From Acidobacteriota bacterium (GTDB lineage: Bacteria; Acidobacteriota; Vicinamibacteria; Vicinamibacterales; 2-12-FULL-66-21): 64,000 nt of DNA. The stretch covers positions 1 through 64,000 of the forward strand of contig JACPDI010000057.1 in NCBI GenBank assembly GCA_016184105.1, given 5' to 3'. The notes under the pieces are model-generated. The model had not been told where the DNA came from and ran no database searches. It worked only from the letters and a program-made list of their open reading frames with translations. Shown piece after piece: positions 41,894 through 51,200 of the stretch. The first letter of the stretch is position 1. Every line of letters starts with the position of its first letter. The translations under genes were made by a program, and so were the position numbers.

Positions 41894-43290
41894 ATCACCC
41901 TTCGCGTGCAGCCTGCGCGGCGCGAGACCTGATCGTCGGCCACCCGCGGCGCGGGTCCGGGGATCCCCGCGGGCGTTTCCAGTGTCATCAGATTGCGGCC
42001 GGGCGCGTAGTCAGCCACGCCGGCTTCGCCGGTCGTCTGCCCGTCGCGAATCGCCGCGCGCCCGCGGAAGATCGCGTGCTCGGGTGCGCCAAAGCCGGGT
42101 TTCAGCGTCGCGTCCAGCCGATCGGAGCGCGCCGTGCGATCGACGGCGGCCGTCCTGCCGCGTGCGGCGCGCGACTCGTGGTACTCGACGGATCCGATGA
42201 ACGTGACGTTTCGAAGCCCGCCCGTGTCTCCCGCTCCGCTGAGCGAGCGGGATCGGATGCGGCGGGCGGGTGCGTCGTCCTCCTGCGGAAGGTCGAGCTG
42301 CACGCGCTCGCTCGCGGTGAGCTGCTGCAGCGTCCGGCCGTCGGCGCCAAGATCCGCATCGATGGTCTCCGCCGCAAGGCGCCGGCCGGCCCCACCGCTT
42401 CCCGCAAGCTCCAGGACGGACTGCCCGCGCAGCTCGGCGCGCTGGACGGTCCGGCCGTCAGGTGCGTAGGCCAGGTTGATGTCGCGCGCTTCCATGGCGC
42501 GCAGCCCGCCGGCGGCCGCGCTCTCATCGCGCACGCGCGATCCGCCGCGCAGTTCCACCCGCGTCAGGCGCTCGTCATCGCCGGTCAGGTAGGCGACGAG
42601 CGTCTCCGCCTCGGTCGTCTGCGTCCCGGCGAGCACGGTCGCGTGCTGCTCGAACCTGACCAGGTGCTGCGTGCGATCCATGGTCGCCGAGCCCGCTGCG
42701 ATCTCCATCGCATCGCTGCCGTCCGCGTCCGGCTCGATCTTCATCCGCGCGTCCTGCCTCACGACGAAGACGGCCGCGTTCTGATCGTAGGTCGCGCCGG
42801 TGCCGCTGCCGCTGGTGCGCGCCCGCGTGAAGGTGAAGGCCCCCGGGATGCGGAGGATGCGATCCTGCTCGGAGTACGTCGCGTCCCGGCTGTTGAGCGT
42901 CAGCCCGTCGCTCGACCTGAGGACGACGTTGCCGCGGAGCACGACGCTTCGCGGCTGCCCCGGAGCGTTGCGCACTTCCGCGTCAGTGGCGCTCACCGAG
43001 ACGGTGCGGCCGCCGCGATCCGGGATGCGGACGTCGGCCCCGCTGAACACCGACCGGCCGTCCGGATACGTGAGCGCGCGCTGGAACGTGAGGGTGAAGA
43101 CTTCACGCCCCTTCTCGGTCCAGACGATGTCGGCCCCTTGCGGGAGTTCGACCGCGGCGCTCGGATCGATTCGCTTGACGGTGTCTACCGCGGGCTGGGG
43201 CGCGCGCCGGCGCATCGTGAGCGCCACGACGAGCACGAGCGCCACGAGAAACAGGCCGAGGGCCGTCCGGAGCCACCGCTGCCAAGACAT
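41626..43290 (-). CDS. LptC-type protein with OstA repeats (first half of a frameshifted fusion)
   Basis: The real protein spans about 43290 to 41920 (roughly 455 residues). A membrane anchor (5-25, 'RWLRTALGLFLVALVLVVALTMRRR') opens it. Then comes an LptC-like domain ('EVFTLTFQRALTYPDGRSVFSGADVRI'), then several OstA-like strands ('ALAYTGDDERL...' type, 'AMEARDINLAYAPDG'). Past about 41930 the residues become Arg-rich and unlike any family, which marks a lost frame. Long LptC proteins with extra OstA domains are typical of Acidobacteria. It delivers LPS from the permease to LptA. Confidence 0.75.
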   Translation of the reverse strand: MSWQRWLRTALGLFLVALVLVVALTMRRRAPQPAVDTVKRIDPSAAVELPQGADIVWTEKGREVFTLTFQRALTYPDGRSVFSGADVRIPDRGGRTVSVSATDAEVRNAPGQPRSVVLRGNVVLRSSDGLTLNSRDATYSEQDRILRIPGAFTFTRARTSGSGTGATYDQNAAVFVVRQDARMKIEPDADGSDAMEIAAGSATMDRTQHLVRFEQHATVLAGTQTTEAETLVAYLTGDDERLTRVELRGGSRVRDESAAAGGLRAMEARDINLAYAPDGRTVQRAELRGQSVLELAGSGGAGRRLAAETIDADLGADGRTLQQLTASERVQLDLPQEDDAPARRIRSRSLSGAGDTGGLRNVTFIGSVEYHESRAARGRTAAVDRTARSDRLDATLKPGFGAPEHAIFRGRAAIRDGQTTGEAGVADYAPGRNLMTLETPAGIPGPAPRVADDQVSRRAGCTRRVMCGALFHQGTRRRGTGKTPRTRAAARRCSTTAIRSTSRRRSFSMTRTRRAAPTPALRASGRRTRRSRGTRSSSTTRPATSRRASGCARA

Positions 43291-43343
43291 TGGATTATCA
43301 GCGAATTATCGCACGCCGACCGGCGTCACCCGTGGGGCGAGCC
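43291..43343. other. Spacer between recJ and lptC, start of tandem hairpins
   Basis: The 53 bases between the recJ stop and the lptC start hold the first part of a tandem hairpin element (43335-43380). No promoter for lptC is obvious. Confidence 0.5.
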
Positions 43344-43380
43344 CTACGGGTTCGCCCGCGCGAGCCCGCAGGGCTCGCGC
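43335..43380. repeat. Two tandem 23-base hairpins at the recJ 3' end
   Basis: Hairpin 1 (43335-43357) pairs GGGCGAGCCC with GGGTTCGCCC around TAC, with one wobble. Hairpin 2 (43358-43380) pairs GCGCGAGCCC with GGGCTCGCGC perfectly around GCA. The recJ stop codon lies in hairpin 1, and the last dozen codons of recJ are encoded by the pair. This resembles a REP doublet. Confidence 0.8.
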
Positions 43381-45113
43381 CACTGGAGCGCTTCCATCGG
43401 CCGGATGTCGCAGACGGTCAGCTGGACGTACGTCTCGCCCTGGTACTCGTTGCGATCGAGCGAGAAGGCCAGCGCGAGGTTCTGACGGTGCTCCTGGAGC
43501 AGCGCGGCTCGCTCGGCCGCACGCCACGCGACGGCACGAAAGACCCGTCCGTCCTGCCGGACCGTCATGCTGAGATGCCGTTCCTTCATGATCCGCGGCG
43601 CGTCGGCCAGCTCCACCGGCGCGGCCGAGAACACCGGCCGCGCGTTGCACAGCCCGAACGGCTCCATCGCCTGCAGGCCGTCCAGCAATTCCTTCCCGAT
43701 GGCCTTGAGCGACAGCGGCGCGTCGATGCGCAGCCGCGGCACCAGATCGCCGGGCTCGAGCCGCTGGTCGGCGATGGCGTTGATGCGCGATCGGAACTCC
43801 GCGACGCGCCCGGCTTCCATCGTGAGCCCTGCGGCCTGGCGGTGCCCGCCGAACCGGACGAACACGTCGTGCACCTGCTCCAGCGCGCCGAGCATGTTGA
43901 ATGCGGGAATGCTCCGGCACGACCCGTGCGCCACCTCGCCCTCCACCGAGAGCACGATGGCCGGTTTGCTGAACGTCTCCACCAGCTTCGACGCGACGAT
44001 CCCGATGACGCCGCGATGCCACCCCTCGCCGGCGACGACCAGCACGTTGTGCGCGCCGATCGCCGGATCGCTCTCGATCGCCTTGCGCGCCTCGGCGACG
44101 ATGGACGCTTCTTCCTGCTGCCGCCGCTGGTTTTCCGACTCCAGCTGCGCGGCCAGGTCCCGGGCCTCGGCGGCGAGACTCTCGTCGGTGGCCAGGAGCA
44201 GGCGCGTGGCGATCTCGGCCGTGCTCATGCGTCCCGCGGCGTTGATGCGCGGCGCGAGCACGAAGCCGACGTGAAAGCTGTCCAGCCGCTTGCCGGTCAG
44301 GCCGGCCGCCTCGAGGAGCGCGCGAATGCCTACCGTGTGCGGCCCGCGCGTGAGGCCGTCCAGGCCGACGCGCGCGATGACGCGGTTCTCGCCGGTGAGC
44401 GGCACGACGTCGGCGAGCGTGCCGAGCGCCGCGATCTTCACGAACGCGGGAAGCCAGCGTCCGCGTCCCGCCCGCTCGCAGAGCGCCTGCACCAGCTTGA
44501 GCGCCACGCCGACGCCCGCCAGGTCCTTGTACGGATACGCGCAGTCGTGGCGCTTGGGATTGACGACCGCGAGGGCATCCGGCAGCGCATCCTCCGGCTC
44601 GTGATGATCGGTGATGATCAGGTCCACGCCCAGCTCGCGCGCGCGCCGCGCGGCGTCCGCGCCGCGGATGCCGCAATCCACCGACAGGACGACGCGAACC
44701 CCCTCGGCGGCAAGCCGCTCGATGGCGTCCGCCTGCAGCCCGTAGCCGTGCTTCATTCGCTCGGGGATGAAATGGGTGACGCGGCCGCCCAGCAGCTCCA
44801 GCGCGCGACGCACGATCACGGTGGCGGTGATGCCGTCGACGTCGTAGTCGCCGTGAATCGCGATCGGCTCCTTCCGCGCGACCGCCTCTTCGAGCCGGGC
44901 GACCGCCGCCGGGAGTCCCGCGAGCAGCATCGGATCGTGCAGGTCGGCGAGCGTGGGCTGGAGGAAGTGCGCGGCGGCGTCCGGGTCAGCGAGCCCGCGA
45001 GCGCACAGCAGGCGCGCGATGACGGGATGCACTCCCAGCGCGGCGGCGAGCCGCGCGCTGCGTGCCGCGTCGTGCGGGTGCTGCTCCCAGATCAGCGGCT
45101 TGGCGGCGGCCAC
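43344..45113 (-). CDS. recJ: Single-stranded-DNA-specific exonuclease RecJ
   Basis: A 589-residue DHH-family 5'-3' exonuclease. Motif I is 'IAIHGDYDVDGITATVIV'; then 'VLSVDCGIRGADAA', the DHH motif 'LIITDHHEPEDALP', 'AGVGVALKLVQAL' and the DHHA1 motif 'FGGHRQAAGLTM'. The start is GTG 45113, just after the accA stop; the longer reading to 45458 is accA antisense-like. The last 11 residues (REPCGLARANP) come from a hairpin element and are probably not ancestral. It works in RecF and mismatch repair. Confidence 0.95.
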   Translation of the reverse strand: MAAAKPLIWEQHPHDAARSARLAAALGVHPVIARLLCARGLADPDAAAHFLQPTLADLHDPMLLAGLPAAVARLEEAVARKEPIAIHGDYDVDGITATVIVRRALELLGGRVTHFIPERMKHGYGLQADAIERLAAEGVRVVLSVDCGIRGADAARRARELGVDLIITDHHEPEDALPDALAVVNPKRHDCAYPYKDLAGVGVALKLVQALCERAGRGRWLPAFVKIAALGTLADVVPLTGENRVIARVGLDGLTRGPHTVGIRALLEAAGLTGKRLDSFHVGFVLAPRINAAGRMSTAEIATRLLLATDESLAAEARDLAAQLESENQRRQQEEASIVAEARKAIESDPAIGAHNVLVVAGEGWHRGVIGIVASKLVETFSKPAIVLSVEGEVAHGSCRSIPAFNMLGALEQVHDVFVRFGGHRQAAGLTMEAGRVAEFRSRINAIADQRLEPGDLVPRLRIDAPLSLKAIGKELLDGLQAMEPFGLCNARPVFSAAPVELADAPRIMKERHLSMTVRQDGRVFRAVAWRAAERAALLQEHRQNLALAFSLDRNEYQGETYVQLTVCDIRPMEALQWREPCGLARANP

Positions 45114-45114
45114 G

Positions 45115-46113
45115 CTACTCCGCGCCGGCCGGCTCGCCGGCCGACTCGTCCGCGAACGCCTGGCCGAGGCGTCCCATGCGGCGGAATTTCTGGTACCGCT
45201 GCTCCACGCAGACCTCAACCGGGGTCTCGCGAAGCTCGCGCAGAGTGCGCTCGAGCGAGCTGTCGAGCAGCGCCGCCGCCGCCCCGGCATCGAGATGGGC
45301 GCCGCCCACCGGCTCGGGGACGATCTCGTCGATGATGTCGAGCTGCAACAGGTCGGGCGCCGTGATCTTGAGCGCCTCGGCGGCCTCGATCTTCCGGTTC
45401 GCGTCGCGCCACAAGATCGCCGCGCATCCCTCCGGCGGGATGACGCTGTAGACGGCAAACTCCTGCATCAGGACGCGGTCTCCGATCGCGATGCCGAGCG
45501 CGCCCCCGCTGCCCCCCTCACCCGAGACGATGATGACGATCGGCGTCTGCAGCACCGCCATCTCGCGCAGGTTGAAAGCGATGGCTTCCGCCACGCCGCG
45601 CTCCTCGGACTCGATGCCCGGATACGCGGCGGGCGTATCCACGAAAACGATGATGGGACGCTTGAATTTTTCGGCGAACTTCATGACGCGGAGCGCCTTG
45701 CGATAGCCCTCCGGGCGCGAGTAGCCGAAGTTCCGGTAGATCTTCTGTTTCGTGTCGGCGCTCCCCTTCTGGTGGCCGATCACGCAGACCGGCTGCCCCT
45801 TGTAGCGGGCGAGGCCGGCCACCATCGCGTGGTCGTCGGCGAACCGGCGGTCGCCGTGCAGCTCGAGCCAGTCGGTGAACAGCAGCTCGACGTAATCCAG
45901 CGTGTTCGGGCGGTTCGGATGGCGCGCCACGAGCACGCGCTGCCACGGCGTCAGGTTCGCGTAAATTTCGCCGCGGATGGACTGGGCGCGCGCGCGCAGG
46001 CTCTCGATCGAGCGGTCGCGCTCCGGCGTCCGCGGCAGCATGGTGAGCGCCTCGATCTCCTTGTGGAGCACCGCCACGGGCTCTTCGAACTCGAGGAACA
46101 GGTCTGTAGGCAT
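45115..46113 (-). CDS. accA: Acetyl-CoA carboxylase carboxyltransferase subunit alpha
   Basis: A 332-residue AccA. N-terminal 'LEFEEPVAVLHKEIEAL', then 'YANLTPWQRVLVARHPNRPNTLDYVELLFTDWLELHGDRRFADD', 'PAAYPGIESEERGVAEAIAFNLREMAVLQTPIVIIVSGEGGSGGALGIAIGDRVLMQEFAVYSVIPPEGCAAILW'. These are the carboxyltransferase core. It pairs with AccD (zinc finger subunit), which is not in this window. It starts two bases after the dnaE stop. Confidence 0.97.
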   Translation of the reverse strand: MPTDLFLEFEEPVAVLHKEIEALTMLPRTPERDRSIESLRARAQSIRGEIYANLTPWQRVLVARHPNRPNTLDYVELLFTDWLELHGDRRFADDHAMVAGLARYKGQPVCVIGHQKGSADTKQKIYRNFGYSRPEGYRKALRVMKFAEKFKRPIIVFVDTPAAYPGIESEERGVAEAIAFNLREMAVLQTPIVIIVSGEGGSGGALGIAIGDRVLMQEFAVYSVIPPEGCAAILWRDANRKIEAAEALKITAPDLLQLDIIDEIVPEPVGGAHLDAGAAAALLDSSLERTLRELRETPVEVCVEQRYQKFRRMGRLGQAFADESAGEPAGAE

Positions 46114-46115
46114 GA

Positions 46116-49100
46116 TCAGCGCAAGGTGATGCTACCACTGCCGCAGAGCCGCTCGACATCGGCCACCAGGCGCTCGGACGGCCGCACCCGCATCTGACCC
46201 ACGTCGGCGCGGACGCGCAGCGCCCGGCCGCCGCCGTTCTTCATCTCCAGCTCGATGCTGACCCGCCGGTCCCCGCGGTGCCTCGCGAGCACCTCGGCGA
46301 GCGCTTCGAGCGTGTCGCGGCCGTGCGGGGGCATCGACACGCGAATGGCCACCTCGCGGGCCACGCGCTCCTTGAGCGCGGCAATCGGCAGGATTTCGGT
46401 CGCCACCAGCCGCGCCGATTCATCGTCCTTTTCGAACTTGCCGCGAACGACCAGCATCGCGTCGGCCTCCGCCAGGTGGCCGAACCGGGAGAACGTTTCC
46501 GGAAAGACGACCGTCTCGAGCGACCCCGCGATGTCTTCGAGCATGAAGACGCACATCCGGTCTCCCTTTCGGGTCTTCAGCGGACGCAAGCCGGACACGA
46601 TGCCGCCGACCCAGACGTCGGCTTCCGACGCCGTCATCTCGGCGATCGGCTTCGCGCCGAACTCGCGGAGGTCTTCGGCGTGGCGCTCGATGGGGTGGCC
46701 GCTCATGTAGAAGCCGAGCGATTCCTTTTCACCCGCCAGCTGCTGGATGTCGTTCCACGACGCGACGTCCGGCAGCGGAATCTGCTCGGCGGGCCCCTCG
46801 CCCGCCGCGCCGGCGCCGAACAGATCCGACTGCCCCTTGTCGCGGTCCCTCTGGCGGCGGTTGCCGTGCTCGAGCGCGCGGTCGACGGCGCCGAACAGCC
46901 GCGCGCGAGTTGCTGGTCTTGCCAAACCCGGCCCCGCGCCCGGCTCGACGAGCGAATCCAGCGCGCCTGCCTTGACGAGGCTCTCGAGCACGCGCTTGTT
47001 GACCAGCCGCAGGTCCACATGCTCGCACAGCGTGAAGATCGACTCGATGCGCCCCAGCTCGCGCCGGACGCCGAGGATCGATTCGATCGCCCCTTCCCCG
47101 ACGTTCCTCACCGCCATCAGCCCGTAGCGGACCCCTTCGGGCGTGACCGTGAACGCCAGCTCGCTCGCGTTCACGTCGGGCTGCAGCATCGGCACGCCCA
47201 GCTCGCGGCACTCCGCGAGGTACATCGCGAGCTTGTCCGTGTTCTGCGCCTCGATGGTGAGCAGCGCTGCCATGAAGTGCCGGGGATAGTTCGCCTTCAG
47301 ATACGCGGTCTGGTATGCCAGGTACGCGTAGGTCGTCGAGTGCGACTTGTTGAAGCCGTACCCGGCGAAGTACTCCATCAGGTCGAAGAGCTTCGTGGCC
47401 TTCTTCGTGTTGACGCCACGCGCCTGCGCCCCGTCGACGAAACGCTGGCGCTGCGCCTGCATGACCGCGGCGTTCTTCTTGCCCATCGCCTTGCGCAGCA
47501 TGTCGGCTTCGCCCATGGTGAAGCCCGCCACGTCGCTGGCGATCCGCATGACCTGTTCCTGGTACGCGATGACGCCGTAGGTGTCCTTGAGGATCGGCTC
47601 GAGCTTCGGCAGCTCGTACTTGATTTCGACGCGACCGTGCTTGCGCGCGATGTAGTCGTCCACGACCCCGCCGCGGAGCGGGCCAGGCCGGTAGAGCGCG
47701 TTCAGCGCGATGAGGTCCTCCAGGCACTGCGGCTTCGCCTTCCGCAGCGTGTCTTTCATCCCCGAGCTCTCGAACTGGAACACGCCGTTCGTGAGCCCTT
47801 CACAGAACAGCTGGTACGTCTTCTCGTCGTCGAGCGGAATATCCTCGAGCGCCAGCTCCTGGCCGGTGGTGCGCTTGATTTCCGCCACCGCGTCGAAGAG
47901 CAGCGTGAGCGTGCTCAGCCCCAGGAAGTCCATCTTGAGGAGGCCGACGCGCTCGACCTCCTTCATGGCCCACTGGGTGGTGATTTCATCCTTCTGGCTC
48001 TTGTAGAGCGGCGCGAACTCGACGATCGGCCTGGGCGCAATCACCACTCCCGCCGCGTGGACCGACGCGTGGCGCGTCATCCCCTCGAGGCGCTTCGCCG
48101 CCTCGAGCAGGCTCCCGACGCGCTCGTCCTTCTGCGACAGCTCCTTGAGCGCCGCGGTTTCCTCGAGCGCCTTGTCCAGCGTCATGTCGAGCGCCGGCGG
48201 AATGAGCTTCGCGATCTTGTCCACGTCCGCGAACGGCATGTCGAGGGCGCGGCCCACGTCGCGCACCACCGCCCTCGCCTTCATCGTCCCGAACGTGATG
48301 ATCTGCGCCACGTTCTCGCGGCCGTACTTCCGCGTGACGTACTCGATCACCTCGCCGCGGCGCCGCTCGCAGAAGTCGATGTCGATGTCGGGCAGCGACA
48401 CGCGCTCGGGGTTCAGGAAGCGCTCGAAGATGAGGTCGTACTCGAGGGGGTCGACGTCGGTGATGCGCAGGCAGTACGCGACGAGGCTTCCCGCGGCCGA
48501 GCCCCGCCCGGGCCCCACGGGGATGCCGCGCTCGCGCGCGTAGCGGATGAAATCCCAGACGATCAGGAAGTACCCGGGGTACTTCATCTTCTTGATCATC
48601 TCGATCTCGTACGTGAGGCGCGCTTCGTACTCGTCGATCGTGTGTCGCAGGACGCCGCGCTGCGCGCGCGCGCGCAGCCGCGGCAGGCGCTCGGCGAACC
48701 CCTGGCGCGTCATGTGCTCGAAATAATCATCCAGCGTGAAAGGAGCCGGCACGTCGAAGTTCGGGAGGAAGTTCTCGCCGCTCGGCAGCGTCACGTCGCA
48801 CCGCTCGGCGATGCGCACGGTGTTTCTCAACGCCTCTGGATAGTCTCCGAAGACCTGCCACATCTCCGCGGGCGTCTTCAGGAAGAACTGGTCGCCGTGG
48901 TACCGCAGCCGCTCCGTGTCATTGACGACTTTGCCCGTGCCGATGCAGAGCAGGATGTCGTGGGGCGTGTGGTCCGTCCGCTTCAGGTAGTGAACGTCGT
49001 TGGTCACCACCAGCGGCATGTCGAGGTCCGCCGCGATCGGCAACAGCCCGTTGTTGACGACCCGCTGCTCCTCGATCCCCTGGAACTGCATCTCGAGGAA

Positions 49101-49613
49101 GAAGTTCCCCGGGCCGAGAATGTCGCGATACGTGGCCGCGGCACGGATCGCGCGGTCCATCTTCTCCGTCCGGATTCCGGTGGCGACCTCCCCCTTCAGG
49201 CAGCTCGAAAGCCCGATGAGGCCCCGGGCGTGCCGCGCGAGCAGATCCTTGTCAATCCGCGGTTTGTAGTAGAAGCCCTCGGTGTAGCCGGCGGAGACCA
49301 GCTTGATGAGGTTGTGATACCCCTCCAGCGTTTCCGCGAGCAGCACCAGGTGGCTGGCGGTCTCCCCGGGGGTGCCGCTCTTCGTCAGGCGGCTCTCCGG
49401 CGCGACGTAGACCTCGCAGCCGAGGATGGGTTTCACCCCGCGCTTCCGTGCGGCATCGTGAAACACGACCGACGAGAACATGTTCCCGTGCTCGGTGACG
49501 GCGAGCGCCGGCATCTTCAGGTCCGCCGCGCGGTCGAGCAGTTCCTCGATCCGGCACGCGCCGTCGAGCAGCGAGTACTCGGTGTGGAGGTGAAGGTGGA
49601 CGAATTCAGACAT
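46116..49613 (-). CDS. dnaE: DNA polymerase III subunit alpha
   Basis: A 1165-residue replicative polymerase of the DnaE1 type. The N-terminal PHP domain starts 'FVHLHLHTEYSLLDGACRI'. Catalytic region: 'GPGRGSAAGSLVAYCLRITDVDPL', 'VSLPDIDIDFCERRRGEVIEYV', with the three catalytic Asp, and 'GFNKSHSTTYAYLAYQTAYLK'. It has an HhH and OB-fold ('VWVGGIVSGLRPLKTRKGDRMCVFMLEDIAGSLETVVFPETF'). Length is typical. It follows guaA with an 11-bp gap. Confidence 0.97.
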   Translation of the reverse strand: MSEFVHLHLHTEYSLLDGACRIEELLDRAADLKMPALAVTEHGNMFSSVVFHDAARKRGVKPILGCEVYVAPESRLTKSGTPGETASHLVLLAETLEGYHNLIKLVSAGYTEGFYYKPRIDKDLLARHARGLIGLSSCLKGEVATGIRTEKMDRAIRAAATYRDILGPGNFFLEMQFQGIEEQRVVNNGLLPIAADLDMPLVVTNDVHYLKRTDHTPHDILLCIGTGKVVNDTERLRYHGDQFFLKTPAEMWQVFGDYPEALRNTVRIAERCDVTLPSGENFLPNFDVPAPFTLDDYFEHMTRQGFAERLPRLRARAQRGVLRHTIDEYEARLTYEIEMIKKMKYPGYFLIVWDFIRYARERGIPVGPGRGSAAGSLVAYCLRITDVDPLEYDLIFERFLNPERVSLPDIDIDFCERRRGEVIEYVTRKYGRENVAQIITFGTMKARAVVRDVGRALDMPFADVDKIAKLIPPALDMTLDKALEETAALKELSQKDERVGSLLEAAKRLEGMTRHASVHAAGVVIAPRPIVEFAPLYKSQKDEITTQWAMKEVERVGLLKMDFLGLSTLTLLFDAVAEIKRTTGQELALEDIPLDDEKTYQLFCEGLTNGVFQFESSGMKDTLRKAKPQCLEDLIALNALYRPGPLRGGVVDDYIARKHGRVEIKYELPKLEPILKDTYGVIAYQEQVMRIASDVAGFTMGEADMLRKAMGKKNAAVMQAQRQRFVDGAQARGVNTKKATKLFDLMEYFAGYGFNKSHSTTYAYLAYQTAYLKANYPRHFMAALLTIEAQNTDKLAMYLAECRELGVPMLQPDVNASELAFTVTPEGVRYGLMAVRNVGEGAIESILGVRRELGRIESIFTLCEHVDLRLVNKRVLESLVKAGALDSLVEPGAGPGLARPATRARLFGAVDRALEHGNRRQRDRDKGQSDLFGAGAAGEGPAEQIPLPDVASWNDIQQLAGEKESLGFYMSGHPIERHAEDLREFGAKPIAEMTASEADVWVGGIVSGLRPLKTRKGDRMCVFMLEDIAGSLETVVFPETFSRFGHLAEADAMLVVRGKFEKDDESARLVATEILPIAALKERVAREVAIRVSMPPHGRDTLEALAEVLARHRGDRRVSIELEMKNGGGRALRVRADVGQMRVRPSERLVADVERLCGSGSITLR

Positions 49614-49624
49614 GAATCAGGCCG

Positions 49625-51163
49625 CTATTCCCATTCGATGGTCGCCGGCGGCTTCGAGCTGATGTCGAACACGACGCGGTTGATTCCCTTGACCTCGTTG
49701 ACGATGCGCGAGGAGATCGTGGCGAGCAGGTCGTGCGGCAGCCGCGCCCAGTCGGCCGTCATGCCGTCGCGGCTCTCGACCGCGCGAACCGCCACGGTGA
49801 ACTCGTAGGTCCGCGCGTCGCCCATTACGCCGACGCTCTGGACCGGCAGCAGCACGGCGAACGACTGCCACAGGCGGCGGTACCAGCCCGCGCGCCGCAC
49901 CTCGTCGGCGATGATGGCGTCCGCGCGGCGCACCAGATCGAGCCGCTCCTCGGTGAGGTCGCCGAGCACGCGCACCGCCAGGCCGGGCCCGGGAAACGGC
50001 TGGCGCCAGACGAACTCGTCGTCGAGCCCGAGTTCCTTGCCAAGCAGGCGAACTTCATCCTTGAACAGCTGGCGCAACGGCTCGACGAGCGTGAACTGCA
50101 TTCGCTCGGGAAGGCCGCCGACGTTGTGGTGGCTCTTGATGACGTGCGACGGGCCGACGACCGACACGCTCTCGATGACATCCGGGTACAGCGTTCCCTG
50201 CGCCAGGTAGTCGAAGCGCCCGAGCTCGCGCGCCTTGCGCTCGAACACGTCGATGAAGGTGGCGCCGATGATCTTGCGCTTCTTCTCGGGATCGGCGACG
50301 CCGGCAAGCCTGCCCAGAAATTCCCTCCCGGCATCGACGAAGACCACCGGCAGCCGGAGACGCTCGAAGCGCTGCAGCACCTGCTTCGCCTCGTCCAGCC
50401 GCAGAACGCCGTTGTCCACGAACACGCACGTCAGGCGGTCACCGATGGCGCGATGGAGGATGATCGCGGCGACGGTCGAGTCCACGCCGCCGCTCAACGC
50501 GCAGATGACGCTCCCCTGCCCCACCTCGGCGCGGATCCGCCCGATCGCCTCGTCCACGAAGGACGTCATCGTCCAGTCGCCGCGGCATCCGCACACGTGG
50601 TACACGAAGTTGCGGAGGATCTCCGTCCCGCTCTCGGTGTGGGCGACCTCGGGGTGAAACAACAGCGCGTAGAGGCCCCGCGAGGCGTCCTGCATCGCGG
50701 CGACGGGCGCGTTGGCGCTGGTCGCAATCACGGTGAAGCCCGACGGCGCGGTCGTCACGTAGTCGCCGTGGCTCGCCCACACCTTCAGCTCGTCGGGCAC
50801 GGCGGCAAACAGCGCGGCGTCCGCCGCGTTCACCTGGATCGTGGCGTGACCGAACTCCCTGTGCGGCGCCGAGGCCACGCCGCCGCCGAGGGTCGACGTC
50901 ATCAGCTGCATCCCGTAGCAGATTCCGAGCACCGGCACGCCAGCGTCGAGGACCCTCGCGTCGCATTTCGGCGCGCCGGGCTCCGATACGCTCTTGGGGC
51001 CGCCGGACAGGATGATCCCGGCGGGTTTCCTCGCACGGATGACGTCGAGCGGCGTGTCGTACGGAAGGATTTCCGAATACACGGACAGCTCGCGCAGGCG
51101 CCGGGCGATGAGCTGGGTGTACTGCGAGCCGAAATCGAGAACGACGATCGTTTGATGGGACAC
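49625..51163 (-). CDS. guaA: GMP synthase (glutamine-hydrolysing)
   Basis: A 512-residue enzyme making GMP from XMP. The N-terminal glutamine amidotransferase has nucleophile C82 ([11 protein letters not shown]) and the His-Glu of '[11 protein letters not shown]'. The synthetase domain has P-loop '[15 protein letters not shown]'; the C-terminal dimerisation domain ends '[20 protein letters not shown]'. It heads the long minus-strand series, with a -10-like TATAAT at 51196-51191 before its ATG. Confidence 0.97.
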   Translation of the reverse strand: MSHQTIVVLDFGSQYTQLIARRLRELSVYSEILPYDTPLDVIRARKPAGIILSGGPKSVSEPGAPKCDARVLDAGVPVLGICYGMQLMTSTLGGGVASAPHREFGHATIQVNAADAALFAAVPDELKVWASHGDYVTTAPSGFTVIATSANAPVAAMQDASRGLYALLFHPEVAHTESGTEILRNFVYHVCGCRGDWTMTSFVDEAIGRIRAEVGQGSVICALSGGVDSTVAAIILHRAIGDRLTCVFVDNGVLRLDEAKQVLQRFERLRLPVVFVDAGREFLGRLAGVADPEKKRKIIGATFIDVFERKARELGRFDYLAQGTLYPDVIESVSVVGPSHVIKSHHNVGGLPERMQFTLVEPLRQLFKDEVRLLGKELGLDDEFVWRQPFPGPGLAVRVLGDLTEERLDLVRRADAIIADEVRRAGWYRRLWQSFAVLLPVQSVGVMGDARTYEFTVAVRAVESRDGMTADWARLPHDLLATISSRIVNEVKGINRVVFDISSKPPATIEWE

Positions 51164-51190
51164 TGGGCTGGGACCGAACGGTATCCCGTT

Positions 51191-51196
51191 ATTATA
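51191..51196 (-). promoter_or_regulatory. -10 box (TATAAT) upstream of guaA
   Basis: A perfect TATAAT on the minus strand lies 28 bases before the guaA start. A weak -35 (TTCGGC) is about 17-18 bases further upstream, inside the divergent PQQ-propeller gene. It may drive guaA-dnaE-accA-recJ and beyond. Confidence 0.5.
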
Positions 51197-51200
51197 AGGT

